Counted from the stretch's first letter, positions 51,494 through 59,518 are shown. The stretch: DNA of 64,000 nt from NAK19 sp034434515 (GCA_034434515.1 DAOTZA010000084.1:9554-73553), one strand, 5' to 3'. Made by a program: numbers and translations. The notes: generated from the sequence alone by a model not told the origin.

Positions 51494-51919
51494 TCATTTC
51501 CGTATCGGAATGTGCTGTGGAGCTTTCTTGGGTAAAGTGATCCGCAAGAAGCCCGCCTGATAAACGGCCTCAATTTTTTCAGCGTCTATAGCAAATGGCA
51601 ACTCTACATCACTGACGAACTCACCAAAACGGATCTCCATTTGGTGATAGGCGCGGCGTTCAGGGGGATCAACCCGCAACCCGCGCACCGATAGATACTT
51701 CCCATCCAGCAAAATTGTGAAGTCGTCTTCACGCATCCCGCCGATTTCAATTCTCACGATGAGTGCTTCTTCGGTCTCATAAACATCGGTCGGCGGCCGC
51801 CAGATATGCGGCCGCACCGACAGATGCCAGTGAGGCAGTCCCTCACCTAAATGCTGATAGCTCTCTAAAATATATACCCCTGGTTTAGAAATGCTTGACT
51901 TTAAATGCAATTCCAACAT
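51494..51919 (-). CDS. Small heat shock protein, Hsp20/alpha-crystallin family
   Basis: 141 residues from the ATG at 51919, seven bases after GGAGG. The alpha-crystallin domain (about 45-130) has PPTDVYETEEALIVRIEIGG, the GFLRITLPK close, and a C-terminal IPI motif used for oligomer assembly. It holds unfolding proteins for refolding. It follows tpx by 36 bases and precedes lon by 55, in a proteostasis and stress operon. Confidence 0.92.
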   Translation of the reverse strand: MLELHLKSSISKPGVYILESYQHLGEGLPHWHLSVRPHIWRPPTDVYETEEALIVRIEIGGMREDDFTILLDGKYLSVRGLRVDPPERRAYHQMEIRFGEFVSDVELPFAIDAEKIEAVYQAGFLRITLPKKAPQHIPIRK

Positions 51920-51955
51920 GCAATGCCCTCCATCCGTCAAAACGACCAGCAACCA

Positions 51956-52480
51956 TCAGCCAAGTGCTGTCCTTGCAGCGGCTAAAACAGCCTCATAATC
52001 CGGTTCATCCCCAAGGGCCGGCATATAGGCAACATAAGTCAGGACGTCGTTGCGATCGACCACAAAGATTGCGCGCCGCAAGATGCGGAGCTCTTTGATC
52101 AAAACGCCATACTTTTCACCAAATTCCCCGCTCATGTGATCGGATAAGGTCAGAACGCGTTCCACCCCTGCTGCACCGCACCAGTTCTTCAAGGTAAACG
52201 GCAAATCCATACTGATCATCTCAATCACCACCCCATCCCCCAATTTACTGGCTTCTTCGTTGAAGCGGCGGGTTTCGCGGTCACAAACCGAGGTATTCAG
52301 ACTGGGAAGTGACCCAATAATGCGTACCTTTCCCTGCGTGTCAGCGATGCCATGCAAGGCTTTCCAGTCCATTGTATGAACCGTAAAATCGGGCGCTGTT
52401 TCTCCGACTTTCAGATCATCACCGACCACCGTAACGTCATTTTCTTGAAATTTCAGGATTCCCTTTCTTTCTGTAGCCAT
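51956..52480 (-). CDS. tpx: Thiol peroxidase (Tpx)
   Basis: A cytosolic peroxiredoxin that reduces hydrogen and alkyl peroxides using thioredoxin. The 174-residue protein starts at 52480; AAGGATG is nine bases upstream, and a longer frame would read into the tRNA gene. The peroxidatic cysteine lies in NTSVCDRETRRFNEEA and the resolving cysteine in NWCGAAG, the atypical two-Cys arrangement. The pre-Cys segment reads SLPSLNTS, close to the family's SVPSIDT. Confidence 0.93.
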   Translation of the reverse strand: MATERKGILKFQENDVTVVGDDLKVGETAPDFTVHTMDWKALHGIADTQGKVRIIGSLPSLNTSVCDRETRRFNEEASKLGDGVVIEMISMDLPFTLKNWCGAAGVERVLTLSDHMSGEFGEKYGVLIKELRILRRAIFVVDRNDVLTYVAYMPALGDEPDYEAVLAAARTALG

Positions 52481-52545
52481 TTGATACCATCCTTCGATAA
52501 CAATAAGTTTTCTTGATTTGCTCAGCGATTGTTGCTGGCTTCCAG

Positions 52546-52618
52546 CGCCCCAGGCGGGATTCGAACCCACAACCGTTAGCTTAGAAGGCTACTGCTCTGT
52601 CCATTGAGCTACTGGGGC
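52546..52618 (-). tRNA. tRNA-Arg (anticodon TCT)
   Basis: On the minus strand the acceptor arm GCCCCAG pairs with CTGGGGC, the D-arm region is standard, the anticodon loop reads CTTCTAA with anticodon TCT, and the T-arm has TTCGAAT. Length is 73 with no encoded CCA. The outermost anticodon-stem pair is a mismatch (G with A). It reads the AGA codon. It lies between an unrecognised gene and tpx on the same strand. Confidence 0.9.
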
Positions 52619-52646
52619 GTTAAATTAATGTCCTCGTTCTTTATCT

Positions 52647-53084
52647 TCAGGATTCCATTACCGGCCGTAAACCCCGGTAGACGCGGCTCCCCGATAAAAC
52701 ACTCAAAATGGTTTGAGCGGGTTTCCCCAGGCGTTCACTCAATTCTATCGGGCTGAGGGGGGTATTGCCGTTCGCCAGAAATACCCGAAAAATTAAATCT
52801 ACCAGTGGAGTGCCTGGGGCCAGGAATTCAGGTTGCTTCGCACAGTGTTCGATCAAAAGGTGCTGTAAGCCATTGACCGGTTGCACTTCTGCAGTTTGAG
52901 GGTCAACCCAATCGATCATTTCATCCGCAAATCCCTCGCTAAACAGCTTTTGATGCTCTGGACACAAAATATTATACAGGTACACGTGCCAGTCACGGTC
53001 ATTCTGCTGCCACCACTCGTAATCAATATGAAAGCGAGTCTGAAGGGTAGGTTTTGAGATCAAAGGACGCTTTAGATCGGCCAA
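52647..53084 (-). CDS. Conserved-looking protein of unknown function
   Basis: A 145-residue protein. It is rich in Trp, Tyr and His in the first half (segment HIDYEWWQQNDRDWHVYLY) and ends with a helix-turn-helix-like stretch (about 110-140, LSPIELSERLGKPAQTILSVL) that could bind nucleic acid or mediate contact. I do not recognise the family. It follows the large unknown gene by 20 bases, so the two are probably one unit. A short 28-base gap then separates it from tRNA-Arg. Confidence 0.65.
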   Translation of the reverse strand: MADLKRPLISKPTLQTRFHIDYEWWQQNDRDWHVYLYNILCPEHQKLFSEGFADEMIDWVDPQTAEVQPVNGLQHLLIEHCAKQPEFLAPGTPLVDLIFRVFLANGNTPLSPIELSERLGKPAQTILSVLSGSRVYRGLRPVMES

Positions 53085-53104
53085 TTTAACTCCTCGCCAA
53101 TTTT

Positions 53105-54688
53105 TTAATTCTCATCGCCTTCGGTGTAGCGATAATGCTGGTCGCCGACATGCACAAACCACGGCCGTGAGTTCAGCAGGGAGAGGATTGGGCCAGGCGG
53201 AGAGCGACGCAGGAGATTCACCGCGGCATAAAGTTCACTGGCGTGGGCATGTCCCTGCGGATTTAATTTCGATAACTCCCGCAACATGCTGACAACGGTT
53301 TTTTCAAAGGGAGTTCGCTCTCGCATGTTTTTATCCCAGGCTTCGTCAACCCCTTCGACATCCGGCACCATAATCGCCATCCGTTCATCGAATTGGGCAG
53401 TGACGTTATGCTTCAACATGGCGAAGACAATTCCTCCATCCGAACCCACCAGCACCGTGCGAACCCATTCTCGCCCAGGTCGGCGAGCCAACCGGGTTAG
53501 AATTACTTCACCAGCTTTCTTACCCCGTTGAACTTTTACAAAACTTCCAGGCATTAGTCCCCGCTTTTCATACCATTCCTTCAGCCCGTAGACATAGCCA
53601 TAGGTACGCACCACCCAAGCCGGAAAGCGCTCATCGGTTTCTCCATCTACAATGGTAAAGCGGATACGCGGCGCTTCATAGGCAGTCGGAAAGAGAAGGC
53701 GTGTCTGCGCCGACAACGGCAAGGTACCCTCGCGCCAATGGGGATAAATCAGGCTGATTTGCGCCTCATCGACTTTGGCAACTCGGTGGGGCGGTGGCGA
53801 CAATTCATCCTGTAAACTCGCTTCTAGCCGCAGCATCTCATCGTTAAAGAGCGAGCGGTCCTCTTCAAGCGGAAAATATTTAAGGTGTAAGGGAGGCTCC
53901 AAAACCGCATCTGGCTCCAGTCGCTTGAGAAACCATAAAACTTCGCCGGCAGCGCCAACCTCATCGAAGCGGGCATCCTCCTGTAAGGCATAATCCATCG
54001 AAAATTCGAGCAGTTTCGGATTGACGGTGCTTTGCAGTTCGATCTGTTCCAGAAGTTTTCCCGTGGGTAGCGGCCCGCCTCCTGCCATGTCCAGAACCGC
54101 CTCCGCCAAATTCAGATGACCGATATTGATATCCACCAAAAGCGCGCGTGGAAACCACCTTCCGGCTATCTGCACAAAATCGGAATGGTCTCGTAAGCCT
54201 TCGCTTAGACGCCGACTGAGCAGGTCTCCATACGTTTCGAGAATAGCCTGTTTATCAAATTGCCCTTCATCTTCTTCAACTTGCGGTGGTCGATTGAGAA
54301 GGTGATGATCCAGGCCGGCTGCAAATTCACGGGTTTCACCTTGATCGAACTGGACTTTAATGACCTCGAAAGGACCTAAATCCGGATTGCGACCAGGACG
54401 AACACCGATCACCATCCCTTTTCGCCAGCCGAACGCCGGGAAAACCAGGCGTTGTCCTTCTTGATACCGCTCTTTTGGGAGATAGAGTTCACATCCTTGA
54501 CTGCGTTCAAACTCCTGAGCGATTTTCTCCTGCCGGATGCGTTCCTCGACCAATACGGAGAGTAATTCGGCTGTTGTCGATGGCGTTTCGTTTTCTAACA
54601 GATAATTGTATAAAAATTCAATGTCCTGATCCCGCAGTTCAAACTGTTCCCAATAATCCTCTTTTAGGGTTGTCGAAGCAATAACCAT
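53105..54688 (-). CDS. Large protein of unknown function paired with the preceding small gene
   Basis: 527 residues from the ATG at 54688. There are no membrane helices or signal peptide. An N-terminal helical part (about 1-60, EDYWEQFELRDQDIEFLYNYL) is followed by a beta-rich segment (about 75-130) with GWRKGMVIGVRPGRNPDLG, a middle region with VDINIGHLNLAEAVLDM, and a C-terminal part (about 330-500) whose beta pattern recalls OB-like folds. I see no catalytic motif. It probably acts with the 145-residue protein that follows it. The upstream DUF2007 gene is divergent. Confidence 0.65.
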   Translation of the reverse strand: MVIASTTLKEDYWEQFELRDQDIEFLYNYLLENETPSTTAELLSVLVEERIRQEKIAQEFERSQGCELYLPKERYQEGQRLVFPAFGWRKGMVIGVRPGRNPDLGPFEVIKVQFDQGETREFAAGLDHHLLNRPPQVEEDEGQFDKQAILETYGDLLSRRLSEGLRDHSDFVQIAGRWFPRALLVDINIGHLNLAEAVLDMAGGGPLPTGKLLEQIELQSTVNPKLLEFSMDYALQEDARFDEVGAAGEVLWFLKRLEPDAVLEPPLHLKYFPLEEDRSLFNDEMLRLEASLQDELSPPPHRVAKVDEAQISLIYPHWREGTLPLSAQTRLLFPTAYEAPRIRFTIVDGETDERFPAWVVRTYGYVYGLKEWYEKRGLMPGSFVKVQRGKKAGEVILTRLARRPGREWVRTVLVGSDGGIVFAMLKHNVTAQFDERMAIMVPDVEGVDEAWDKNMRERTPFEKTVVSMLRELSKLNPQGHAHASELYAAVNLLRRSPPGPILSLLNSRPWFVHVGDQHYRYTEGDEN

Positions 54689-54751
54689 CTCTTTCTTGCC
54701 TTGTCTATATTGAATCGCCAAATTTTCCTTTCATTTTCTCCAAAAATTAAT

Positions 54752-54757
54752 TATACT
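54752..54757 (+). promoter_or_regulatory. -10 element giving a leaderless DUF2007 mRNA
   Basis: TATACT lies six bases before the ATG at 54764. With the usual six- to seven-base distance, transcription begins at the A of the start codon. No Shine-Dalgarno is present. The -35 is weak. Confidence 0.5.
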
Positions 54758-54763
54758 CTATCC

Positions 54764-55105
54764 ATGAGTCAATCTTTCCGCATTCTCGAATTTTTTAGAA
54801 AAATCTTACAGCAATCCAAAGGGGTTGTCCTCTATCGCTCGAACAACCCGATTCTGTGCAACTTCATTTTAGAGACCCTGCAAGAAAATAACATCCCAGC
54901 CTATCTCTCACAAGAAGCCGTTGGACAGCATATCTATCCGGTCAATATTGGCAAGCTAGCTGAGTCCGAAATCATCGTTGCCCCAAAAGATTTGCCTCAG
55001 GCAAAAGAATGCTTGGAAGCGCTTTTGGCACAGATAGAAGGTAGCGAAATCGAGCAATCCGATGAAGAGAATAACCCCCGATTTTTGGATCAGGGAAAGG
55101 TTTGA
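54764..55105 (+). CDS. DUF2007-like (putative signal-transducing) protein
   Basis: 113 residues from the ATG at 54764. The core (about 20-85) has VVLYRSNNPILCNFILETLQENNIP split over helix and strand, then IYPVNIG and IIVAPKDLPQAKECLEAL, the ferredoxin-like pattern of DUF2007. The function is unknown; some members relate to PII-like signal proteins by fold. The last ~25 residues are acidic and the final 16 bases overlap the convergent M23 gene. Confidence 0.65.
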   Translation: MSQSFRILEFFRKILQQSKGVVLYRSNNPILCNFILETLQENNIPAYLSQEAVGQHIYPVNIGKLAESEIIVAPKDLPQAKECLEALLAQIEGSEIEQSDEENNPRFLDQGKV

Positions 55106-56505
55106 CTGAGCCAGTCCAGCGGGTCTACTTGAACACCATTTACCCAAACCTCAAAATGAAGGTGAGGCCCCTGCGAGCGACCAGTTGAGCCTACCAGACC
55201 GATCAATTGGCCGGCTTGGACGCGGTCTCCCACCTGAACGTAAATTTCTTTCTGATGGTAGTATCCGGTATAAACTCCCCAACCATGGTCAATCATAGTT
55301 GCATTCCCACGCACGGTTAAGAGACCGGCAAAAACCACAACGCCATCCGCCGGAGCATAGATTTCAACGCCTTCTTTGCCGACAATATCTAAACCGGTGT
55401 GAAAGTAATCGTAGGTGCCGCCGTTATATGAGCGGCGATTCCCGAAGCGAGAAGACCAGCAATCTCCAGTAGTCAAACAATAATCTTTTGAGAGCGGCGA
55501 AGGAAAGACAAACTCGCCCTGCCAGTATTTCTGCGGCGTAAAGGCTTGAGCATACGAAGCCCACAATTCATTTTCCGGTTCAGTCACTGCGGGATCGATG
55601 GTTTCCGGGTCCACGGTGAGCGGTTTATCGTAAGGATAATCGACCTTGCCAACATTGACCATCTGAGAGACAGCCAAAAGGGTTGGTTCTGCAGAGGCCA
55701 ATTGAATTTCAAAAGGATATAAGCCTGGCTGCGCCATGGCATGGACACCCACTAATAAGACATATTCTTGAGGAGCTTCTTCCACAAAGGGAATGGTTTG
55801 ATCCATAAAACTGGCTTGTAGATTCAAACCTGCTTTCGCCCTAAGGCGAATCACGGCTGTTTTTCCCTGCAAAAAGCGCTGCGGAGAGAAATTGATTTCG
55901 GTGAAAGGACAGGTTAAGGCGCTCAACTCTTCATTGCTAATATCGCCAAGCCCTTGATAGGGTTCGCCTGGTAGGATTTGAATTGTCTGCGTAAGCTGAT
56001 TTTGAGCGACCAGTTGCCAGGGGTTGGCCTGGGTTAGGATAGCAAATTCCAATGGGGAGAGATCCGCTGGGAGAAGATAACAAGGCAAGGGAAAGACACC
56101 AAGTTGCTCCTCAGGCAAGACCAATGACGCTCCGACATACAGTTCGTTGGGCGTAATAATATGATTCAGGCGAGCTAATAATTCAAGCGGAATTTGGTAC
56201 TTGCGGCTGATCCACTCCAAATTCTCCCCATACGCTAAAGGCAGGCTGGTTAGCCGACCGGAGAACCCTTCCACTGCCGGTATGGTCAATTCCATCCCCA
56301 CCATGAGTTGGTTGGGGTTTTGGATATTGTTCACAGCGGCCAGCTCAGTTACCGACACCCGAAAACGTTGCGCAATGCTCCACAACGAGTCGCCTGCCTG
56401 CACGAGATACGTTGCTCTATCAGCCGGGCTTTGGGCGCTCACCGATAGGATCGGCGCAGCCAGGATAGAAATCAAGATCAACCAGTGTAACCACCTGACA
56501 ACCAT
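55090..56505 (-). CDS. Secreted LysM/M23-type peptidoglycan endopeptidase
   Basis: A 471-residue exported protein. A signal peptide (about 1-24) is followed by two LysM domains (about 32-76 and 88-130, the first with YLVQAGDSLWSIAQRFRVS), a long middle region of unknown fold (about 135-340), and a C-terminal LytM/M23 domain (about 355-465). The zinc ligands sit in HTGLDI and GPHLHFEVW. It should cut cell-wall crosslinks, or activate other hydrolases. It is the last gene of a receiver-DUF192-M23 operon. Confidence 0.9.
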   Translation of the reverse strand: MVVRWLHWLILISILAAPILSVSAQSPADRATYLVQAGDSLWSIAQRFRVSVTELAAVNNIQNPNQLMVGMELTIPAVEGFSGRLTSLPLAYGENLEWISRKYQIPLELLARLNHIITPNELYVGASLVLPEEQLGVFPLPCYLLPADLSPLEFAILTQANPWQLVAQNQLTQTIQILPGEPYQGLGDISNEELSALTCPFTEINFSPQRFLQGKTAVIRLRAKAGLNLQASFMDQTIPFVEEAPQEYVLLVGVHAMAQPGLYPFEIQLASAEPTLLAVSQMVNVGKVDYPYDKPLTVDPETIDPAVTEPENELWASYAQAFTPQKYWQGEFVFPSPLSKDYCLTTGDCWSSRFGNRRSYNGGTYDYFHTGLDIVGKEGVEIYAPADGVVVFAGLLTVRGNATMIDHGWGVYTGYYHQKEIYVQVGDRVQAGQLIGLVGSTGRSQGPHLHFEVWVNGVQVDPLDWLSQTFP

Positions 56506-56516
56506 ATTTCAACCAC

Positions 56517-56900
56517 CTACGCAACAAGAAAGTCAATCAACTCTCCTTCGGCAAAGTCATCGAAACGGTCGGGATGGCATTCGATGACATATTGGGCGGC
56601 TTTTTGAGGGACGAGGGCAAATTGCCACGGGTGAGCAATTTTTCGATCGACCACCTGCCGATGTTCATCCAGCCAGATCACTGCTAATTTGAAAGAAACA
56701 CCGATCATGTGAATTGAAGTTTCTAGTCGGCTCGCCTGAGGATACCAGAACAGCAATCCCCGATCGAGCGACGGCGGAGGCGATAACAGAAATCCTCGCC
56801 CGCGCGACCAGTAGGTGCGACAGACTTTCAGAGACAACGGCGGATTGAAAGGCTTTTGGCCCCGCCCAACCTTTACCCAAGCAGTCGAATGCATAGACAT
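56517..56900 (-). CDS. DUF192-family protein
   Basis: A 127-residue protein. Its second half (VSFKLAVIWLDEHRQVVDR and the closing YVIECHPDRFDDFAEGELIDF) matches DUF192, a small beta-barrel domain of unknown function often exported in other bacteria. No signal peptide is evident here, which is a departure. It lies 9 bases after the receiver gene and 11 before the M23 gene. Confidence 0.7.
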   Translation of the reverse strand: MSMHSTAWVKVGRGQKPFNPPLSLKVCRTYWSRGRGFLLSPPPSLDRGLLFWYPQASRLETSIHMIGVSFKLAVIWLDEHRQVVDRKIAHPWQFALVPQKAAQYVIECHPDRFDDFAEGELIDFLVA

Positions 56901-56909
56901 CCCGCAAGG

Positions 56910-57287
56910 CTAACTTTGGTCGCCCAAAACTTTCGCTACGCTATCCAGAAGCTCTTGGGGAGTGAAGGGCTTGGAAAGATAATCATCCACTTTCGCAATT
57001 TCCAATCCCAAAACTCGGTCGATGTTCTGCGCCCGAGCCGTAATGACAATGACCGGTAACGAGCGGGTGCGGTCATCGGCGCGCAATTGATGATAGACAT
57101 CCCAACCATCCATATCGGGCATCATCAGGTCTAACAAAACCAAATCTGGCTGCTCTGCCAGGATAGCCCGCATTCCTTCTCGCCCGCCATTCGCGCCAAG
57201 CACTTCATAGCCTTTGCGGCCTAAGATTAAACGCACCAAATCGATCATCTCTGGCTCATCTTCGATATAGACGATCTTTTTCTTCAT
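56910..57287 (-). CDS. Stand-alone CheY-like receiver-domain regulator
   Basis: 125 residues. The receiver is complete: YIEDEPEM acidic pair, the Asp of LVLLDLMMPDMDG, the Thr of VITARAQ and the Lys of LSKPFTPQE. There is no output domain. It heads an operon with DUF192 and LysM/M23 genes, so it may control cell-wall hydrolysis through a partner protein. Confidence 0.9.
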   Translation of the reverse strand: MKKKIVYIEDEPEMIDLVRLILGRKGYEVLGANGGREGMRAILAEQPDLVLLDLMMPDMDGWDVYHQLRADDRTRSLPVIVITARAQNIDRVLGLEIAKVDDYLSKPFTPQELLDSVAKVLGDQS

Positions 57288-57320
57288 ACGCTCCTCTCAC
57301 CACACGAAAACCTGTCTCTT

Positions 57321-57329
57321 AGTTTACCA
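57321..57329 (-). promoter_or_regulatory. Extended -10 promoter for the receiver-DUF192-M23 operon
   Basis: On the minus strand TGG followed by TAAACT, 34 bases before the receiver ATG; the same hexamer and TG context occur in the rpmB promoter. Confidence 0.4.
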
Positions 57330-57357
57330 CATTCCCAAACCCTGATCCGTCTGACAC

Positions 57358-57386
57358 TTGCCATGCCCATCAGGCTGGAATATAAT
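57358..57386 (+). promoter_or_regulatory. Near-consensus promoter for efp
   Basis: TTGCCA (57358-57363), a 17-base spacer and TATAAT (57381-57386). Transcription would begin near 57393, leaving about 29 bases before the ATG, with AGAAAGG as ribosome site. Confidence 0.75.
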
Positions 57387-57421
57387 TTCCAAAAATCTTT
57401 TCACAATCAGAAAGGCAATTT

Positions 57422-57979
57422 ATGATCGATGTAAATGACCTTCGCAAAGGGGTTACTTTCGAACTTGACGGAAACCTGTACAAAGTTCTCGAATACGAAC
57501 ACCATAAACCCGGTCGAGGCAAAGCCACCATTCGGGTCAAAGCTCGCGATTTGCGCAGCGGTGCTACGCTTGAAAAGACTTTTATTTCCGGCGACCGAGT
57601 GCAGGATGTTCGGTTGGATTACCACAACGTCCAATTCCTGTATTTTGACGGCAGCTTGTATCACTTCATGGATACAGAAACCTACGACCAACCTGCAGTC
57701 CCCGCTGAAGTGATTGGTGAAAACGCTGGTTATTTGAAAGAGGGTCTTGAACTTAAACTTACCTTTTACAACGGCGAACCAATTGATATTGAGCTGCCCA
57801 TCACCGTAGATATGGTGGTAACCGAAGCCGAGGTGGCCGTGCGCGGTGATACCGCTACCGGTGTTACCAAGCGGGTGACCACCGAGACCGGTTTGCAAGT
57901 TCAGGTGCCGAATTTCGTTGAGGTGGGCGATACCATCCGCATCGATACCCGTAGCGGCACCTATGTAACCCGCGTGTGA
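57422..57979 (+). CDS. efp: Elongation factor P
   Basis: Enters the ribosomal E-site and rescues stalls at consecutive prolines. The 185-residue protein has the three-barrel layout: KOW-like N-domain (about 1-62), central OB (about 67-125) and C-terminal domain (about 130-185, closing RSGTYVTRV). The loop tip that reaches the peptidyl-transferase centre reads HKPGRGKA, with arginine at position 32. Arginine here is the EarP-rhamnosylation type residue, while lysine is modified in E. coli and B. subtilis. The gene's stop is shared with the next start (TGATG). Confidence 0.93.
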   Translation: MIDVNDLRKGVTFELDGNLYKVLEYEHHKPGRGKATIRVKARDLRSGATLEKTFISGDRVQDVRLDYHNVQFLYFDGSLYHFMDTETYDQPAVPAEVIGENAGYLKEGLELKLTFYNGEPIDIELPITVDMVVTEAEVAVRGDTATGVTKRVTTETGLQVQVPNFVEVGDTIRIDTRSGTYVTRV

Positions 57980-58332
57980 TGAAAACCCCCGCCGGCAAAG
58001 AATGCCCCTACTTTTATGGGGATTACTTTCGCGGTCGAAAGACTGAAGAGTGCCGCTTGCTTGCGGCAGCCCTGCCGCCGCTGCCCTGGAAACCCGCTCT
58101 GTGCCAGACCTGTCCAGTACCAGAGATTCGTCTGGCTAACGCCTGCTCCTACATGGAGCTCAAACCGAGTTTGAGGCGGCCGTTTCCCTTTTTGAAACAG
58201 CAGGTTCAGGTGACGGCTTACTGCACTAAGACCGAACGGGTTGTCTCAGAACCATTCGTTGGTTGCGGCGAATGCCATCCTTTGCCCTTTGCCCTGCCCG
58301 GAGAAGACGATGACGCTAACACTGTTGCTTGA
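57979..58332 (+). CDS. Small cysteine-rich protein of unknown function
   Basis: 117 residues; the ATG shares its A with the efp stop. There are nine cysteines, including a CQTC near residue 43, a CGEC near 97, and single cysteines near 10, 26, 57 and 82. This spacing suggests a zinc or iron-sulfur site or several. There is no signal peptide and no known catalytic motif. It is tightly coupled with efp on one side and overlaps the HAD-DinB gene by 23 bases on the other, so it may take part in the same process. Confidence 0.7.
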   Translation: MKTPAGKECPYFYGDYFRGRKTEECRLLAAALPPLPWKPALCQTCPVPEIRLANACSYMELKPSLRRPFPFLKQQVQVTAYCTKTERVVSEPFVGCGECHPLPFALPGEDDDANTVA

Positions 58333-59518
58333 CCTTGACGACACGCTGCTCCAGAATGACATGGGGACTTTCATCCCTGCTTATCTTCAGGCCTTGTCGA
58401 AGCGCTTGACAGAGAAAGTATCCCCTGACCATCTCGTCAAACACCTCATGCGAGCGACTCAGATCATGATCGCCAATGATCGCCCCGATCGCACCCTTAA
58501 AGAGGTCTTTGACCAGGCTTTTTATCCAGCCTTGGGGCTAGAGGAAAGTCAGGTGCATCAGGAGATCGAAGATTTTTACCAGAATCATTTCACGCAACTG
58601 CAAGGGTTGACCCGCCAGATGCCGGGCGCAGTGGAGTTGGTCAAGGAATCCTTGCAGAGAAATTATGACCTGATTCTAGCCACGAATCCGCTTTTCCCCT
58701 TGCTTGCCAACTTACATCGCCTGAAATGGGCCGGCTTGGGGGATGTCATCCCGCTCTTTCGGATTATTGCCTCCTACGAAACCTTCCATTTCGCCAAGCC
58801 CAACCCGGCCTTCTTCACAGAACTTCTGGCGCGGGATGGCTGGCGCGAACAGGGCGTGCTGATGATAGGCAACGACCTTGAGATGGACATCCTGCCGGCA
58901 AGGAAGATCGGCATCCAAACCTTCCTCGTATCCCCGCTTTCTCATCCATCAGTGTCGGTCGGTGGTGATTTGAGCCGTGTGATAGACTGGATCGATCAGA
59001 CGCCGACCGAAGAGATGATGCCAGACTTCTCATCGCCGGAAGCTATTCTGGCGATCTTAAAATCCACCGCTGCTGTTCTGCCTATGTTATGTAAAAAAAT
59101 GCCCAGTGATCAATGGAGCACCCGCTTTGCCCAAAACGAATGGTGTCAGACGGAAATTTTATGTCATCTGCGGGATGTGGAAGTAGAAGTCAACCTGCCG
59201 CGCCTTCGCAAAGCGATTGAGACCCCTAATCCATTTATCGCCGGGGTTGACACCGATCCTTGGGCAGAACAACGCAACTATCGGCAGCAGAGCGGTGAAC
59301 ACGCCTTAAGGGAATTTCTGCAAGCGCGCCTTGAGCTGATTCACGTTCTCCAGGAACTCTCCCCAGAAATCTGGTCCCGAAAGGTGCGTCATGCAATCTT
59401 TGGGCCTACCAGCCTGCAAGAGCTAAGCGGTATCATTGCCTCTCACGACCGCATCCATATTCGCCAAATTGTTCAGAATCAACAACGCTCCTCTAAGGAA
59501 TCCGCGCGCCTCGATTAG
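58310..59518 (+). CDS. HAD-superfamily hydrolase fused to a DinB-like domain
   Basis: 402 residues from the ATG at 58310. The N-terminal HAD domain (about 1-235) has the nucleophile motif LDLDDTLL, the second-motif threonine (ATNPLF), a lysine (KPNPAFF) and the acidic MIGNDLEMD, so it should be an active phosphatase. The C-terminal part (about 245-395) is a DinB-like four-helix bundle: the His of ILCHLRDVE and a late HDRIHIRQI give the three-histidine metal site. DinB-like enzymes are metal-dependent thiol transferases or hydrolases. The fusion is unusual, and the joint substrate is unknown. Confidence 0.8.
   Translation: MTLTLLLDLDDTLLQNDMGTFIPAYLQALSKRLTEKVSPDHLVKHLMRATQIMIANDRPDRTLKEVFDQAFYPALGLEESQVHQEIEDFYQNHFTQLQGLTRQMPGAVELVKESLQRNYDLILATNPLFPLLANLHRLKWAGLGDVIPLFRIIASYETFHFAKPNPAFFTELLARDGWREQGVLMIGNDLEMDILPARKIGIQTFLVSPLSHPSVSVGGDLSRVIDWIDQTPTEEMMPDFSSPEAILAILKSTAAVLPMLCKKMPSDQWSTRFAQNEWCQTEILCHLRDVEVEVNLPRLRKAIETPNPFIAGVDTDPWAEQRNYRQQSGEHALREFLQARLELIHVLQELSPEIWSRKVRHAIFGPTSLQELSGIIASHDRIHIRQIVQNQQRSSKESARLD

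Noticed and set aside
52481..52570. Longer thiol peroxidase start (GTG at 52570)
   Set aside because: The added residues are read through the tRNA-Arg gene, and a ribosome site precedes the ATG at 52480.
57407..57898. Antisense frame over efp
   Set aside because: efp is a strong, full-length match with its own promoter; the antisense protein shows no motifs.
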